51,418 nucleotides of DNA. Origin: an uncultured Lachnoclostridium sp. (GTDB taxonomy: Bacteria > Bacillota > Clostridia > Lachnospirales > Lachnospiraceae). How positions within the stretch are numbered: the first letter of the stretch is position 1; each line of letters opens with the position of its first letter. This document shows positions 44,501 to 51,343 of this stretch, piece by piece. The DNA is taken from positions 1-51,418 of the forward strand of contig CALWLW010000025.1 in NCBI GenBank assembly GCA_944381625.1. The letters are read 5' to 3'. Both the position numbers and the translations under genes were made by a program. Under the pieces are notes generated by a model, which saw only the letters and a list, made by a program, of their open reading frames with translations, was not told where the DNA came from and did not search any database.

Positions 44501-44550
44501 ACCAGCATATGAAGGATATTCTGGCGACTTATTTTGCCGTACGGCACTGA
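41509..44550 (+). CDS. SF1 (UPF1/DNA2-like) helicase with C-terminal nuclease-like domain
   Basis: A 1013-residue protein in three parts. Residues 1-75 resemble a WYL-type ligand fold (WMTIEYRNREGQVTRYWIG). Helicase: Walker A GPPGTGKT (350-357), DEASQCN (611-617), GDPQQLNPV, YRCSPRIIEF, GTVHAFQGDEKDVV and NVAVSRARDRLII. The C-terminus from about 905 has DFVV (Asp939) and VIELDGKEHFE (Glu957, Lys961), a PD-(D/E)XK/DUF2726-like core. The start at 41509 follows AGAGGATGGAAAGAAG; an upstream in-frame ATG has no site and overlaps ATL. A helicase joined to a nuclease is typical of defence or repair. A convergent HD gene follows. Confidence 0.88.
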   Translation: MNPVYRDVFQAIHEGKWMTIEYRNREGQVTRYWIGIQELDPVKKSMKVEGLHLGMYRIETFPAIYLESILSSQVLDGTYYPVNEWLVKDMGRNPHKYRTLFEHAPNLKILNYLEDCSRMDATPYKADFALVRHLDRDSFRGESYPLDDEQFRDIVRDFQIQAKRGHDQKENGKIVLQQLAMNVVSIHTPKGLYVLAYRRLRLDVRQRCLRPDDDITVCREFTVGGYKESVRRFLDAEDYELLEDFEGNQEQIKEALIHGGGGRPQVDDLPYLIGLGLDLPLDLHKEYNGILEMYRKGEVTVPVKAFFGELLDRPRGSRPVPFALLNRRLNLDQLLAIHNAMKYPVAYIQGPPGTGKTNTILNTVLTAFFNERTVLLASYNNHPIDGVVEKLERLEYRGRRIPFPVIRLGNQEKVKEALKRMRELYESTEKITVYASTLERKRDGRAERAKRLSGLLRRYEELLDLKERKEAIGRLLEYHEQHGLSAQQLPFEADLKGRQLNRVERRMEKAGTVTDEEAWGLLTDDEEELYKYLYYISVQYIRRIGETQNEKLKDILYMEDEREQAEAFAGYLTSTENLRRFQKIFPVIATTCISAHRLGAPEPSFDMVIMDEASQCNTAVSLTPIVRGRKLMLVGDPQQLNPVILLDEASNERLRRKYMVPEEYDYRKNSIYKTYLACDPVSDEVLLRYHYRCSPRIIEFNNKKYYNSKLLIRSPEREEHPLVYVDVKDGTTNRKNTAPAEVDAIIRYASMHRDQSIGVITPFVNQRQAIEERLKENRLTHVSCGTVHAFQGDEKDVVLFSTALTDETHAGTYEWLKNNRELINVAVSRARDRLIILSNTRNVERLHREGSEDDLYDLIRYVQTNGQSQVSPKEVHSRALGVKPFSTATEEAFLTTLNHALDNLWLSQNRFSVEREVAVSQVFQNNVNYSDLFYSGRFDFVVYEQRGDQKYPVLVIELDGKEHFEEEAVRLRDRKKQSICKAHDMELIRVENSYARRYQHMKDILATYFAVRH

Positions 44551-44599
44551 GGCGGCCCTTAAGCCGCTTCAGCAGCGGGGCGGTACAAGTGCCGCCTCA
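44548..44599. terminator. Stem-loop between convergent genes
   Basis: TGAGGCGGC (44548-44556) pairs perfectly with GCCGCCTCA (44591-44599), with a smaller CCGC/GCGG stem inside. It lacks a T-run, so termination activity is uncertain. Confidence 0.35.
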
Positions 44600-45133
44600 A
44601 CTGGCGGCCAGCGCACGCGCCGCGGCCATAAATTCCGTTTTGACCTTCCGCCAGTCTCTTTCGGCGATGTCAGGCTGGGCAGAGAGCCTGGGCGCGGGCA
44701 GATCCTGTCCGTCCGGCAAAAGCCTGCTCAATTCATAGTACAGGACTTCGTCGTCGATCTGTTTCCATTTTCTGTTTTCTTCTTCCGTAAGGCCGGAGAG
44801 GCCGAATTTGTCCAGGATTTTCTCCATAACCGCAGCTTCAATTTCCAGATAATTGGTCAGCCGTCCTTTGATGGGACGGATAATGTCCGACAGGTACGCT
44901 TCGCTGGCGTCGTGAAGGAGGCAGGCCAGCTGGAGCCTTTCAGACCAGCCCCTTGCCCTTGCCTCGGCGGCGCAGTTCAGCGAATGCTGGGCTACGGAAT
45001 AGAAATATTTCAGATGCCCGCCGCCCCGGCAGGACAGGCTCAGCGCATGGGCGATGTCCTCCAGACAGATATCGTCCGGGGTGATCCGGATGGGATCGAA
45101 ACGTTTGCCGGTAAAGGTTGTCATGGTGTTCAT
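44597..45133 (-). CDS. HD-domain phosphohydrolase (YfbR-like)
   Basis: A 178-residue HD-superfamily protein. Metal ligands: His in YFYSVAQHS, His-Asp in CLLHDASEAYLSDII, and a later Asp (KQIDDEVLYYELSRLL). It begins with DICLEDIAHALSLSCRGGGH, typical of the family that includes the 5'-deoxynucleotidase YfbR. Likely hydrolyses a nucleoside monophosphate or similar. AGGAGG lies 8 nt before ATG 45133. Convergent with the helicase gene; a link to that module is possible but unsupported. Confidence 0.88.
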   Translation of the reverse strand: MNTMTTFTGKRFDPIRITPDDICLEDIAHALSLSCRGGGHLKYFYSVAQHSLNCAAEARARGWSERLQLACLLHDASEAYLSDIIRPIKGRLTNYLEIEAAVMEKILDKFGLSGLTEEENRKWKQIDDEVLYYELSRLLPDGQDLPAPRLSAQPDIAERDWRKVKTEFMAAARALAAS

Positions 45134-45324
45134 GGGAAGTACCTCCTGATATTCGTTCCTGCGGGCGCCGACAGGCGGGGAGCAGGCCGCCGCGACGCCG
45201 ATATCCCGGCGGCTGGATGTTCCGTGTGTCTGCGGCGCGATCTGATTCTATTATATGAGCTTTTCATGATAAGAGCAAATGTATCCTGGCAGGCGTCGGC
45301 CGAAAGAGTTCCGATGAAAAGTTA

Positions 45325-45352
45325 TTGACATATGTCATAAACGAGGTATAAT
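45325..45352 (+). promoter_or_regulatory. Promoter of the DUF134-NifX gene with a palindrome over the -35 box
   Basis: TTGACA (45325-45330), 16-bp spacer, TATAAT (45347-45352). TGACATATGTCA (45326-45337) is a perfect 12-bp palindrome covering the -35 box. It is a likely operator, perhaps for the DUF134 protein itself. Confidence 0.78.
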
Positions 45353-45380
45353 CATCTTATAAAGAGATGGAGGGATCGGT

Positions 45381-46148
45381 ATGCCAAGACCATGCAAGAG
45401 ACGGAGGGTGTGCGCCCGTCCTGCCCGTACCTGTTTTGGACCCATAGACAGGGAAGGAGATTTGGCTGGGACGTTCGTGTCCATGACATTGGACGAATAC
45501 GAATGTATCCGGCTGATGGATCTGGAGGGCCTGACCCAGGAGCAGTGCGCGGAGCAGATGGAGGTGGCCCGGACCACGGTGCAGGCCATCTATCAGGAAG
45601 CCCGGCGCAAGCTGGCCAGGTGTCTGGTACAGGGGCTGGAGCTTCAGATCGGCGGGGGAAGTTATACGCTCTGCCGGGAAGGCGGGCGGTGCCGCAGGCG
45701 GCATTGCCGGGAAATACCGCAGGGTCCCCGGATGGAAGGAGATAAGACGATGAAGATTGGCGTTACTTATGAAAACGGAGAGATTTTTCAGCATTTCGGA
45801 CATACGGAGCAGTTTAAGATCTATGATGCGGAGGACGGGAAGATCCTGTCTTCGAAGGTAGTGGATACCAATGGGAGCGGCCATGGCGCGCTGGCCGGCT
45901 TCCTGCAGGAGCATCAGGTGGACGCGCTGATCTGCGGAGGCATCGGCGGCGGGGCCAGGAACGCCCTGGCGGAAGCGGGAATCCAGCTGTATGCAGGATG
46001 CACAGGCAGCGCGGACGACGCAGTGGCTGCCCTGTTAAAAGGGGAACTGACGTATCAGGAGGACGCCACCTGCGATCATCACGGCGAGCATCATCACGAA
46101 GGAAACTGCGGCGACCACGGATGCGGCGGACACAGCTGCGGCCATTAA
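45381..46148 (+). CDS. DUF134 DNA-binding domain fused to a NifX/NifB-type metallocluster-binding domain
   Basis: A 255-residue fusion. Residues 1-100 are DUF134, a sigma-70 region 4-like helix-turn-helix (LDEYECIRLMDLEGLTQEQC, VARTTVQAIYQEARRKLA). Residues 124-225 are a dinitrogenase Fe-Mo cofactor-type domain (MKIGVTYENGEIFQHFGHTE, ICGGIGGGARNALAEAGI, GCTGSADDAVAAL). The tail is rich in His and Cys (DHHGEHHHEGNCG, CGGHSCGH) and could bind metal. An ATG at 45750 in the same frame is preceded by GGAAGGAGAT, so a short NifX-only product may also be made. A metal-sensing self-regulator is plausible. No nitrogenase genes are nearby. Confidence 0.9.
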   Translation: MPRPCKRRRVCARPARTCFGPIDREGDLAGTFVSMTLDEYECIRLMDLEGLTQEQCAEQMEVARTTVQAIYQEARRKLARCLVQGLELQIGGGSYTLCREGGRCRRRHCREIPQGPRMEGDKTMKIGVTYENGEIFQHFGHTEQFKIYDAEDGKILSSKVVDTNGSGHGALAGFLQEHQVDALICGGIGGGARNALAEAGIQLYAGCTGSADDAVAALLKGELTYQEDATCDHHGEHHHEGNCGDHGCGGHSCGH

Positions 46149-46163
46149 TATAAGGAGAAGCAT

Positions 46164-46796
46164 GTGGAAAAAGACCTGAGAAAGACTGTCATTTGTTTTG
46201 GGGATTCCAATACGTTCGGTTACAAGCCGGACGGAAGCGGGCGCTTTGGCCGCCGGGAGCGCTGGCCGGGACGCCTGCAGGCGCTGTTGGGCGACGGATA
46301 CCGGGTGGCGGAGGAGGGAGCCTGCGGCCGGACGATCCTGTTCCGGGAGGAAGGGAACCCGGATATCTGCGGACTGGACTGTATCCGCGGCGCGCTGGAA
46401 AGGAACCGCCCGGCGGACCTGCTGATCGTGATGCTGGGAACCAACGACTGCAAAACAGAATACGGAGCGTCGCCGCTGGAGCTTGCCGCCGGACTGGAAC
46501 GGCTGGCAGAACGTGCCGCGGGAATCCTGGGCGCGCCGGAAAAGGTGCTGTTGATCGCCCCGGCTCCGCTGGGAGCGTCTGTGGAAGAATCCGTGTGGGG
46601 ATATGCCTTTGACCGGGATTCCATTCGCAAGTCCCTGGCTCTGGCGGAAGAGTATAAAAAGATAGCCGCGCGGGGGAATTACCGGTATCTGGACGCGTCC
46701 AGAGTGATCCGGGCGAGCGCCGCGGACTGCGTCCACCTGGATCAGGAGGCGCACGGGGCGCTGGCAAAAGCGGTGGCGGAGTTGATAAACGGATGA
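46164..46796 (+). CDS. SGNH/GDSL hydrolase
   Basis: A 210-residue esterase-type hydrolase. Block I has the catalytic Ser in CFGDSNTFGY; block III is MLGTNDCKTEYG; block V holds the Asp/His pair in DCVHLDQEAHG. No signal peptide, so cytoplasmic. The start is GTG 46164, with TAAGGAGAAGC upstream, 15 bp after the DUF134-NifX gene. It overlaps the glycosylase gene by 4 bp. Substrate unknown; possibly an acyl or acetyl ester. Confidence 0.92.
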   Translation: MEKDLRKTVICFGDSNTFGYKPDGSGRFGRRERWPGRLQALLGDGYRVAEEGACGRTILFREEGNPDICGLDCIRGALERNRPADLLIVMLGTNDCKTEYGASPLELAAGLERLAERAAGILGAPEKVLLIAPAPLGASVEESVWGYAFDRDSIRKSLALAEEYKKIAARGNYRYLDASRVIRASAADCVHLDQEAHGALAKAVAELING

Positions 46797-47611
46797 TAAG
46801 AGTACAAATACCGAATTTTGACCTTTCCCAGATCTGCGCGTCCGGCCAGTGCTTCCGTATGAGGGAGACTGAGCCCGGCCATTTTACCGTACCGGCCGGG
46901 GACCGCTGTGTGAGGATCGTACAGGAGGGAGAGATCTGCGAGTTTGACTGCGGTGAAGGGGAATTTGAGGATTTCTGGAAACCGTATTTCGATCTGGATC
47001 AGGATTACGGTGCTTACATAGAGAAGATCAATCCGCGGGACAGTTATCTGATAACCGCAGCGGCCAGAGGAAGCGGCATCCGCATTCTCCGGCAGGATCT
47101 GTGGGAGACCATCGTATCCTTCCTGATCTCCCAGCAGAACCATATTGGGAGGATCCGCCGCTGTATCGAAAATATCTGCACAGAATACGGGAGCGCCCAT
47201 GAAAGCCCCTGGGGAGAGACCTACTATGGGTTTCCACAGCCGGAGGCGCTGGCAGGACTTCCGGAGGACGCGCTGAAGGCGTGCAATCTGGGCTACCGGA
47301 GCAAATATGTGGTCCGGACGGCCCGGAGCGCGGTGTCAAAAGAGATAGACCTGGAGGCCGTTTCCCGGATGCCGTATAAAAAAGCCAGAGAAGAACTCAT
47401 GAATCTGTATGGAGTGGGCGGCAAGGTGGCGGACTGTATCTGCCTCTTTGCCCTGCACCATCTGGAAGCCTTCCCGGTGGATACGCATATCCGGCAGGCC
47501 ATGGAACGGCATTACCGCAGGGGCTTCCCCAACAGGAGATACCGGGGGTTCCAGGGTGTGATGCAGCAGTATATCTTCTACTATGAACTGACCGGGAACG
47601 CCGCAGACTGA
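46793..47611 (+). CDS. OGG1-like 8-oxoguanine DNA glycosylase/lyase
   Basis: A 272-residue base-excision repair enzyme. The N-terminal OGG1 domain includes ICASGQCFRM; the helix-hairpin-helix catalytic domain has IVSFLISQQNHIGRIRRCIE. The catalytic Lys211 is in YGVGGKVADCICLFAL and Asp230 in FPVDTHIRQAM; their spacing of 19 residues equals that of Lys249 and Asp268 in human OGG1. It should remove 8-oxoguanine opposite C and nick the strand. It overlaps the SGNH gene by 4 bp. AlkA-type activity is less likely because Lys is present. Confidence 0.92.
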   Translation: MIRVQIPNFDLSQICASGQCFRMRETEPGHFTVPAGDRCVRIVQEGEICEFDCGEGEFEDFWKPYFDLDQDYGAYIEKINPRDSYLITAAARGSGIRILRQDLWETIVSFLISQQNHIGRIRRCIENICTEYGSAHESPWGETYYGFPQPEALAGLPEDALKACNLGYRSKYVVRTARSAVSKEIDLEAVSRMPYKKAREELMNLYGVGGKVADCICLFALHHLEAFPVDTHIRQAMERHYRRGFPNRRYRGFQGVMQQYIFYYELTGNAAD

Positions 47612-47643
47612 CCGGGGTGCGGCAGACTGACGCTGTCCGCCAG

Positions 47644-48774
47644 TCAGAGGTACTCCTGCAATAATTCAAGATACATATCCACGGCGGTTTCCAGAATCCC
47701 GTCGTTAAAATCATAAGGAACCGTATGCAGGGGCGCGTAATGCGCCCCGTTTCCTATGTAGAAGATGGCTCCGGGACATTTTTTCGTATAGTAGCCGAAA
47801 TCCTCGGAGGCGCGCCAGGGCTCCGGCATCTGGATCACCTGTTTTCCAAGACGCTCGGCCGCGCTCAGGATGGAGCGCACCGGGCCGCTGTGGTTCCTGG
47901 TTTCGGGGAAGGGGTCTGTGACCGAAGATTCCATGGACAATCCGCTTTGGGCCGCAAGCCCGGCGGCTTTTTTTGTCAGGAGATCTTCCAGAAAGTCCAG
48001 GTCGGCTTCCCGATTGGCCCGGATGGTAAAGGAAACTTCGCCGCTGCCGGGAGAGATGCCGAAATCCCTGTCCCCCATGCAGATGTGGACGGGGGTGCAC
48101 AGCACCATATCCGCAAATATTCCGGGAGCAGGTGTTTCCTGACTGTACAGAACCAGCCGCGCGATTGCGGCGGCGGGACTGCGGCCGTCCTCCGGCTGGC
48201 TGGCGTGGGAGGCCTGCCCCTGAAAATGAAAGGTAAGCCCGCGGGAAGCGCACTGGGACAGCCCGTCTCGAAGGATGATGCTGTTCTCCGGGTAGCCGCT
48301 GAGATTGTGGAAGGCATAGACCGCCGTACAGCCCATGGAAGAAAGTTCTTCGGCACATTCAGCGCCGCCCTGCCCGGTTTCTTCCGCGTGCTGGAAGATA
48401 AAACAGACGTTAATCTGGGGACGGGTCTGCCATACTTCCAGGGCAAATCCCGCAAGCGCGGCGCAGTGGCCGTCGTGCCCGCATTTATGGCTGATCCCCG
48501 GATGGCGGGAAGCATGCTCAGAAGGCACGCTTTCGCCCTCCGGGATGGGGAGCGCGTCCATATCGGCGCGGAAGGCAATCGTGGGAGCATTGGGGTCAGA
48601 CGCCGCATACCGTGCGTAGAACCAGCGTCCCCGGTCATGGATCTCCAGACCGGTATGCGTACGGAGGAAATCCATCAGGACGCCGCGGGTATGAACCTCC
48701 TGCATGGATAATTCCGGGTATGTATGAAGAAGATGCCTGAGCATGATAATTTTCTGCAGATTTTCCGAATTCAT
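47644..48774 (-). CDS. M20 family amidohydrolase/peptidase
   Basis: A 376-residue zinc-dependent hydrolase. Metal and catalytic motifs: FRADMDALPI, KCGHDGHCAALAG, QHAEETGQGGAEC, and a late His (YAPLHTVPYDF). Dimerisation domain GLTFHFQGQASHASQPEDGRS. It resembles IAA-amino acid/hippurate hydrolases. GGAGGGATTTCCC precedes the ATG at 48774. It faces the amidohydrolase at 48931 across a long inverted repeat, so the two may be co-controlled. Substrate likely an N-acyl amino acid or a small peptide. Confidence 0.93.
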   Translation of the reverse strand: MNSENLQKIIMLRHLLHTYPELSMQEVHTRGVLMDFLRTHTGLEIHDRGRWFYARYAASDPNAPTIAFRADMDALPIPEGESVPSEHASRHPGISHKCGHDGHCAALAGFALEVWQTRPQINVCFIFQHAEETGQGGAECAEELSSMGCTAVYAFHNLSGYPENSIILRDGLSQCASRGLTFHFQGQASHASQPEDGRSPAAAIARLVLYSQETPAPGIFADMVLCTPVHICMGDRDFGISPGSGEVSFTIRANREADLDFLEDLLTKKAAGLAAQSGLSMESSVTDPFPETRNHSGPVRSILSAAERLGKQVIQMPEPWRASEDFGYYTKKCPGAIFYIGNGAHYAPLHTVPYDFNDGILETAVDMYLELLQEYL

Positions 48775-48801
48775 GGGAAATCCCTCCTTTATATATGTGC
48801 G

Positions 48802-48836
48802 CTGTTATAATGAGCACTTTGCGCTCATTATAACAG
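48802..48836. promoter_or_regulatory. 14-bp perfect inverted repeat in a divergent intergenic region
   Basis: CTGTTATAATGAGC (48802-48815) and GCTCATTATAACAG (48823-48836) are perfect inverted copies with a 7-bp spacer. Each arm contains TATAAT on one strand. It sits 30 bp before the M20 gene and 95 bp before the amidohydrolase gene, where a repressor could control one or both. No regulator gene lies beside it apart from HxlR at 50668. Confidence 0.65.
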
Positions 48837-48930
48837 ACTTCCGGCAGGATGGTCATTATAAAATTGTAATGGAAATCCTGCTCTCTGGGTACTCTTTATA
48901 GAAGAAAACGAAAAAGCAGAGGGTAAATAA

Positions 48931-50511
48931 ATGAAGAAATTATACTACGGAGGTCCCATCCTGACGATGGGAACGCCGGCTTCGGCGGAAGGAGTGCTGA
49001 CGGAGGATGGGAAGATTATAAAGGTGGGGAGCCTGGAAGAGATGAAGCGTCAGAGAACGGACGCGGTGCCTGTGGATTTGAAGGGACGGACGATGCTTCC
49101 CGGCTTTGTGGATGCTCATGGGCATTTCACCCAGACGGCCATGGGTTTTCTGCAGGTTTCCCTGGAAGGGGCGGAGTCTGAGGAGGAGATACGCAGACGG
49201 ATACAGGATTTTATAGACAGAGGGAAAATCCGTCCGGGATCATGGATTCAGGCAAGGGATTATGACCATAATCAGCTGCCGGGAGGGCGGCACCTGAGCA
49301 GGGAAGCGATACAGGGACTGGCACCGGGATACGCGCTGGCTGTCCATCATAAATCCGGACATTCCGGACTCTTCAACCGGATGGCCCTGGAACGGGCAGG
49401 GATTGCGCCGGATACGAAAGAGCCGGCAGGGGGACGGATTGGAAGGGATGAAAACGGCCTGACCGGTTATCTGGAAGAAAACGCGTATTTTATGGCGGCA
49501 AAACAGATTCCCATGCCCGATTCCCGAGAGATTCTGAATGCATATCAAAAAGCCCAGGGACTGTATGCGTCTTTTGGCGTCACCACCATGCAGGAGGGCA
49601 TGCTGGTGAAACAGATGCTTCCGCTGTACCGTATGCTGCTGGACGCGGATATACTGAAGCTGGATCTGATCGCATATCCGGATCTGGAGACGCTGGCGGA
49701 GGCGGAGCGGGAGATAAAGGGAGCGGGAGAAAAGGCGCCCGGCCATGTGAGGCTCGGAGGGATCAAGATCTTTCTGGACGGTTCGCCCCAGGGGCGGACG
49801 GCATGGATGACGGAACCCTACGCGGGGGAAGATGCGTACCGGGGATACGGTACGATGAAGGATGAGGAGGTGCTGGAGGCTCTGGAGGAAGCCGGAAGGA
49901 GGAAAATGCAGATCCTTGCCCACTGCAATGGCGACGCGGCGGCGGAACAGTTCCTGGATTGCCTGGAAAAAGCGGAGAGGACAGACCTGGAATTGAAACG
50001 GCTCCGGCCGGTGATGATCCACAGCCAGTTCCTGCGCGCAGATCAGATGCCCAGGGCGAAAGCGCTGGGAGTGATCGCTTCTTTTTTTGCCGCGCATACC
50101 TGGTACTGGGGAGATGTCCACGTGAAGAATCTGGGAATAGAGAGAGCCTCCCAGATCAGCGCGGCGTCGTCGGCGCTGTCCTGCGGGCTTCCCTTTACCC
50201 TGCACCAGGATTCGCCGGTGATTCAGCCGGACATGCTGGAGACCGTATGGTGCGCGGTGAACCGGTTCACGAAAAACGGCCGTGTCCTGGGGCCGGAGCA
50301 GAGGATCTCTGTGCGGGAGGCATTGAAAGCAGTGACCGTAAACGCGGCGTATCAGTATTTTGAGGAAAATAAAAAGGGAAGCATCGCGCCGGGAAGACGG
50401 GCGGATTTTGTGATCCTTTCCGATAACCCGCTGTGCGTCCCGCCGGACCGGCTCCGGGATATCTGGGTGGAGGAGACTGTGAAGGACGGACAGCAGATAT
50501 ACCGGCGGTGA
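48931..50511 (+). CDS. YtcJ-type amidohydrolase (amidohydrolase family 3)
   Basis: A 526-residue metal-dependent hydrolase of the amidohydrolase superfamily. Metal ligands and active-site parts: GFVDAHGHF (HxH), GGIKIFLDGSPQGRTAWM with the Lys position, ILAHCNGDAAAEQFLD, VMIHSQFL, and LHQDSPV with the metal Asp. C-terminal beta part GSIAPGRRADFVILSDNPL is typical. Full length. The start has AGAGGG 9 nt upstream. Likely cleaves amide, carbamate or formyl groups; the substrate cannot be told. Paired divergently with the M20 hydrolase. Confidence 0.93.
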   Translation: MKKLYYGGPILTMGTPASAEGVLTEDGKIIKVGSLEEMKRQRTDAVPVDLKGRTMLPGFVDAHGHFTQTAMGFLQVSLEGAESEEEIRRRIQDFIDRGKIRPGSWIQARDYDHNQLPGGRHLSREAIQGLAPGYALAVHHKSGHSGLFNRMALERAGIAPDTKEPAGGRIGRDENGLTGYLEENAYFMAAKQIPMPDSREILNAYQKAQGLYASFGVTTMQEGMLVKQMLPLYRMLLDADILKLDLIAYPDLETLAEAEREIKGAGEKAPGHVRLGGIKIFLDGSPQGRTAWMTEPYAGEDAYRGYGTMKDEEVLEALEEAGRRKMQILAHCNGDAAAEQFLDCLEKAERTDLELKRLRPVMIHSQFLRADQMPRAKALGVIASFFAAHTWYWGDVHVKNLGIERASQISAASSALSCGLPFTLHQDSPVIQPDMLETVWCAVNRFTKNGRVLGPEQRISVREALKAVTVNAAYQYFEENKKGSIAPGRRADFVILSDNPLCVPPDRLRDIWVEETVKDGQQIYRR

Positions 50512-50562
50512 GGGCTGTTTTGCGCGGAAACGTTTTATTTTTATGCCAGGGCAGATTTGAAA

Positions 50563-50591
50563 TTGCATTTCTCTTTCCTGAAGATTATAAT
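50563..50591 (+). promoter_or_regulatory. Promoter of the HxlR gene
   Basis: TTGCAT (50563-50568), 17-bp spacer, perfect TATAAT (50586-50591). Confidence 0.78.
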
Positions 50592-50667
50592 AGCCTTGTA
50601 AAGAAATTTCGTGAATACATTTTCCGCGGCGGCTTTCCCAAAGCGGCGATGGAGAGGAATGAGAAAT

Positions 50668-50994
50668 ATGCAGGAGATCAAGAACCTGCCGGCCTGCTCG
50701 GTGGAGACCACGCTTATGCTGATCGGAGATAAGTGGAAGGTGCTCATATTAAGAGACCTGATGCCGGGGACGAAGCGATTTGGAGAATTGAAAAAATCCC
50801 TCGGAAGCGTTTCGCAGAAGGTACTGACCGCGCAGCTGCGGGATATGGAAGAAAATGGCCTTGTGAACAGGAAGGTTTATCCGGAGGTGCCGCCCAGGGT
50901 GGAATACAGCCTGACAGATCTGGGAATGAGCCTGAAACCGGTTCTGGACGCTCTGCAGGACTGGGGAGAAGACTATAAGAGGAAAAGCGTATGA
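50668..50994 (+). CDS. HxlR family transcriptional regulator
   Basis: A 108-residue MarR-like winged-helix regulator. Family marks: a conserved N-terminal Cys (LPACSVETTLMLIGDKWKVL), LIRDL-like ILRDLMPGTKRFGELKKSL, VSQKVLTAQLRDMEENGLV, and VEYSLTDLGMSL. HxlR proteins with this Cys often sense aldehydes or redox stress. ATG 50668 has GAGAGG 10 nt upstream; ATG 50659 is an alternative. It overlaps the next gene by 4 bp and has its own promoter. Confidence 0.93.
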   Translation: MQEIKNLPACSVETTLMLIGDKWKVLILRDLMPGTKRFGELKKSLGSVSQKVLTAQLRDMEENGLVNRKVYPEVPPRVEYSLTDLGMSLKPVLDALQDWGEDYKRKSV

Positions 50995-51323
50995 TCATCG
51001 AAAACAATCCGAAAGAAATCGAAGCTATGAAAGAATTCCACAAAGGCAACCGGGCGGAGGGCCTGCGGCTGCAGGAGGAATTTGCGGCGGAATTCCGCAG
51101 AGAATACCAGGACAAGGATCATTGTCCGTGCCGGAAAGCCTGCCGTTATCACGGGAACTGCAAAGAATGCGTGGCCATACACCGGGCTCATCAGGAGCAT
51201 GTGCCCAATTGTATGAGGCCGCTGCTGAATAAAAAACTCAGGCTTCTGTCAGAACTCACAGAACATACCCTGGCAAATGAGATCGAGCCTCCGAAGGAAG
51301 TATTGAGAAAAGAATTCCAGTAA
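50991..51323 (+). CDS. Cys-rich small protein of unknown function
   Basis: A 110-residue soluble protein. The centre holds CPCRKACRYHGNCKECVAIH, that is C-x-C-x3-C-x4-C-x2-C, then HRAHQEHVPNC with more His and one further Cys. This could bind Zn or a cluster. The flanks are helical and charged. I do not recognise the family with confidence. It is coupled to the HxlR regulator by an ATGA overlap, so it is probably part of that regulator's response, such as redox or metal stress. What follows is half of a terminator-like sequence and an IS end. Confidence 0.8.
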   Translation: MIIENNPKEIEAMKEFHKGNRAEGLRLQEEFAAEFRREYQDKDHCPCRKACRYHGNCKECVAIHRAHQEHVPNCMRPLLNKKLRLLSELTEHTLANEIEPPKEVLRKEFQ

Positions 51324-51325
51324 AC

Positions 51326-51343
51326 AAAAAGGCCGCCCCGCAG
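51326..51343 (+). other. Left arm of a terminator, cut by the IS element
   Basis: AAAAAGGCCGCCCCGCAG has the look of the 5' half of a terminator (A-run then GC stem). The matching GC arm and T-run are missing in the window, and the IS-like end begins at the next base. Confidence 0.4.

Noticed and set aside
39250..44550. Calling the module Gabija
   Set aside because: Gabija's GajB is a UvrD-like helicase; the one here is UPF1-like with extra domains, and an ATL gene is between. The name would overstate the similarity.
47725..48711. 328-codon open frame opposite the M20 hydrolase
   Set aside because: It lies fully inside the conserved M20 gene on the other strand and has no plausible start signal.
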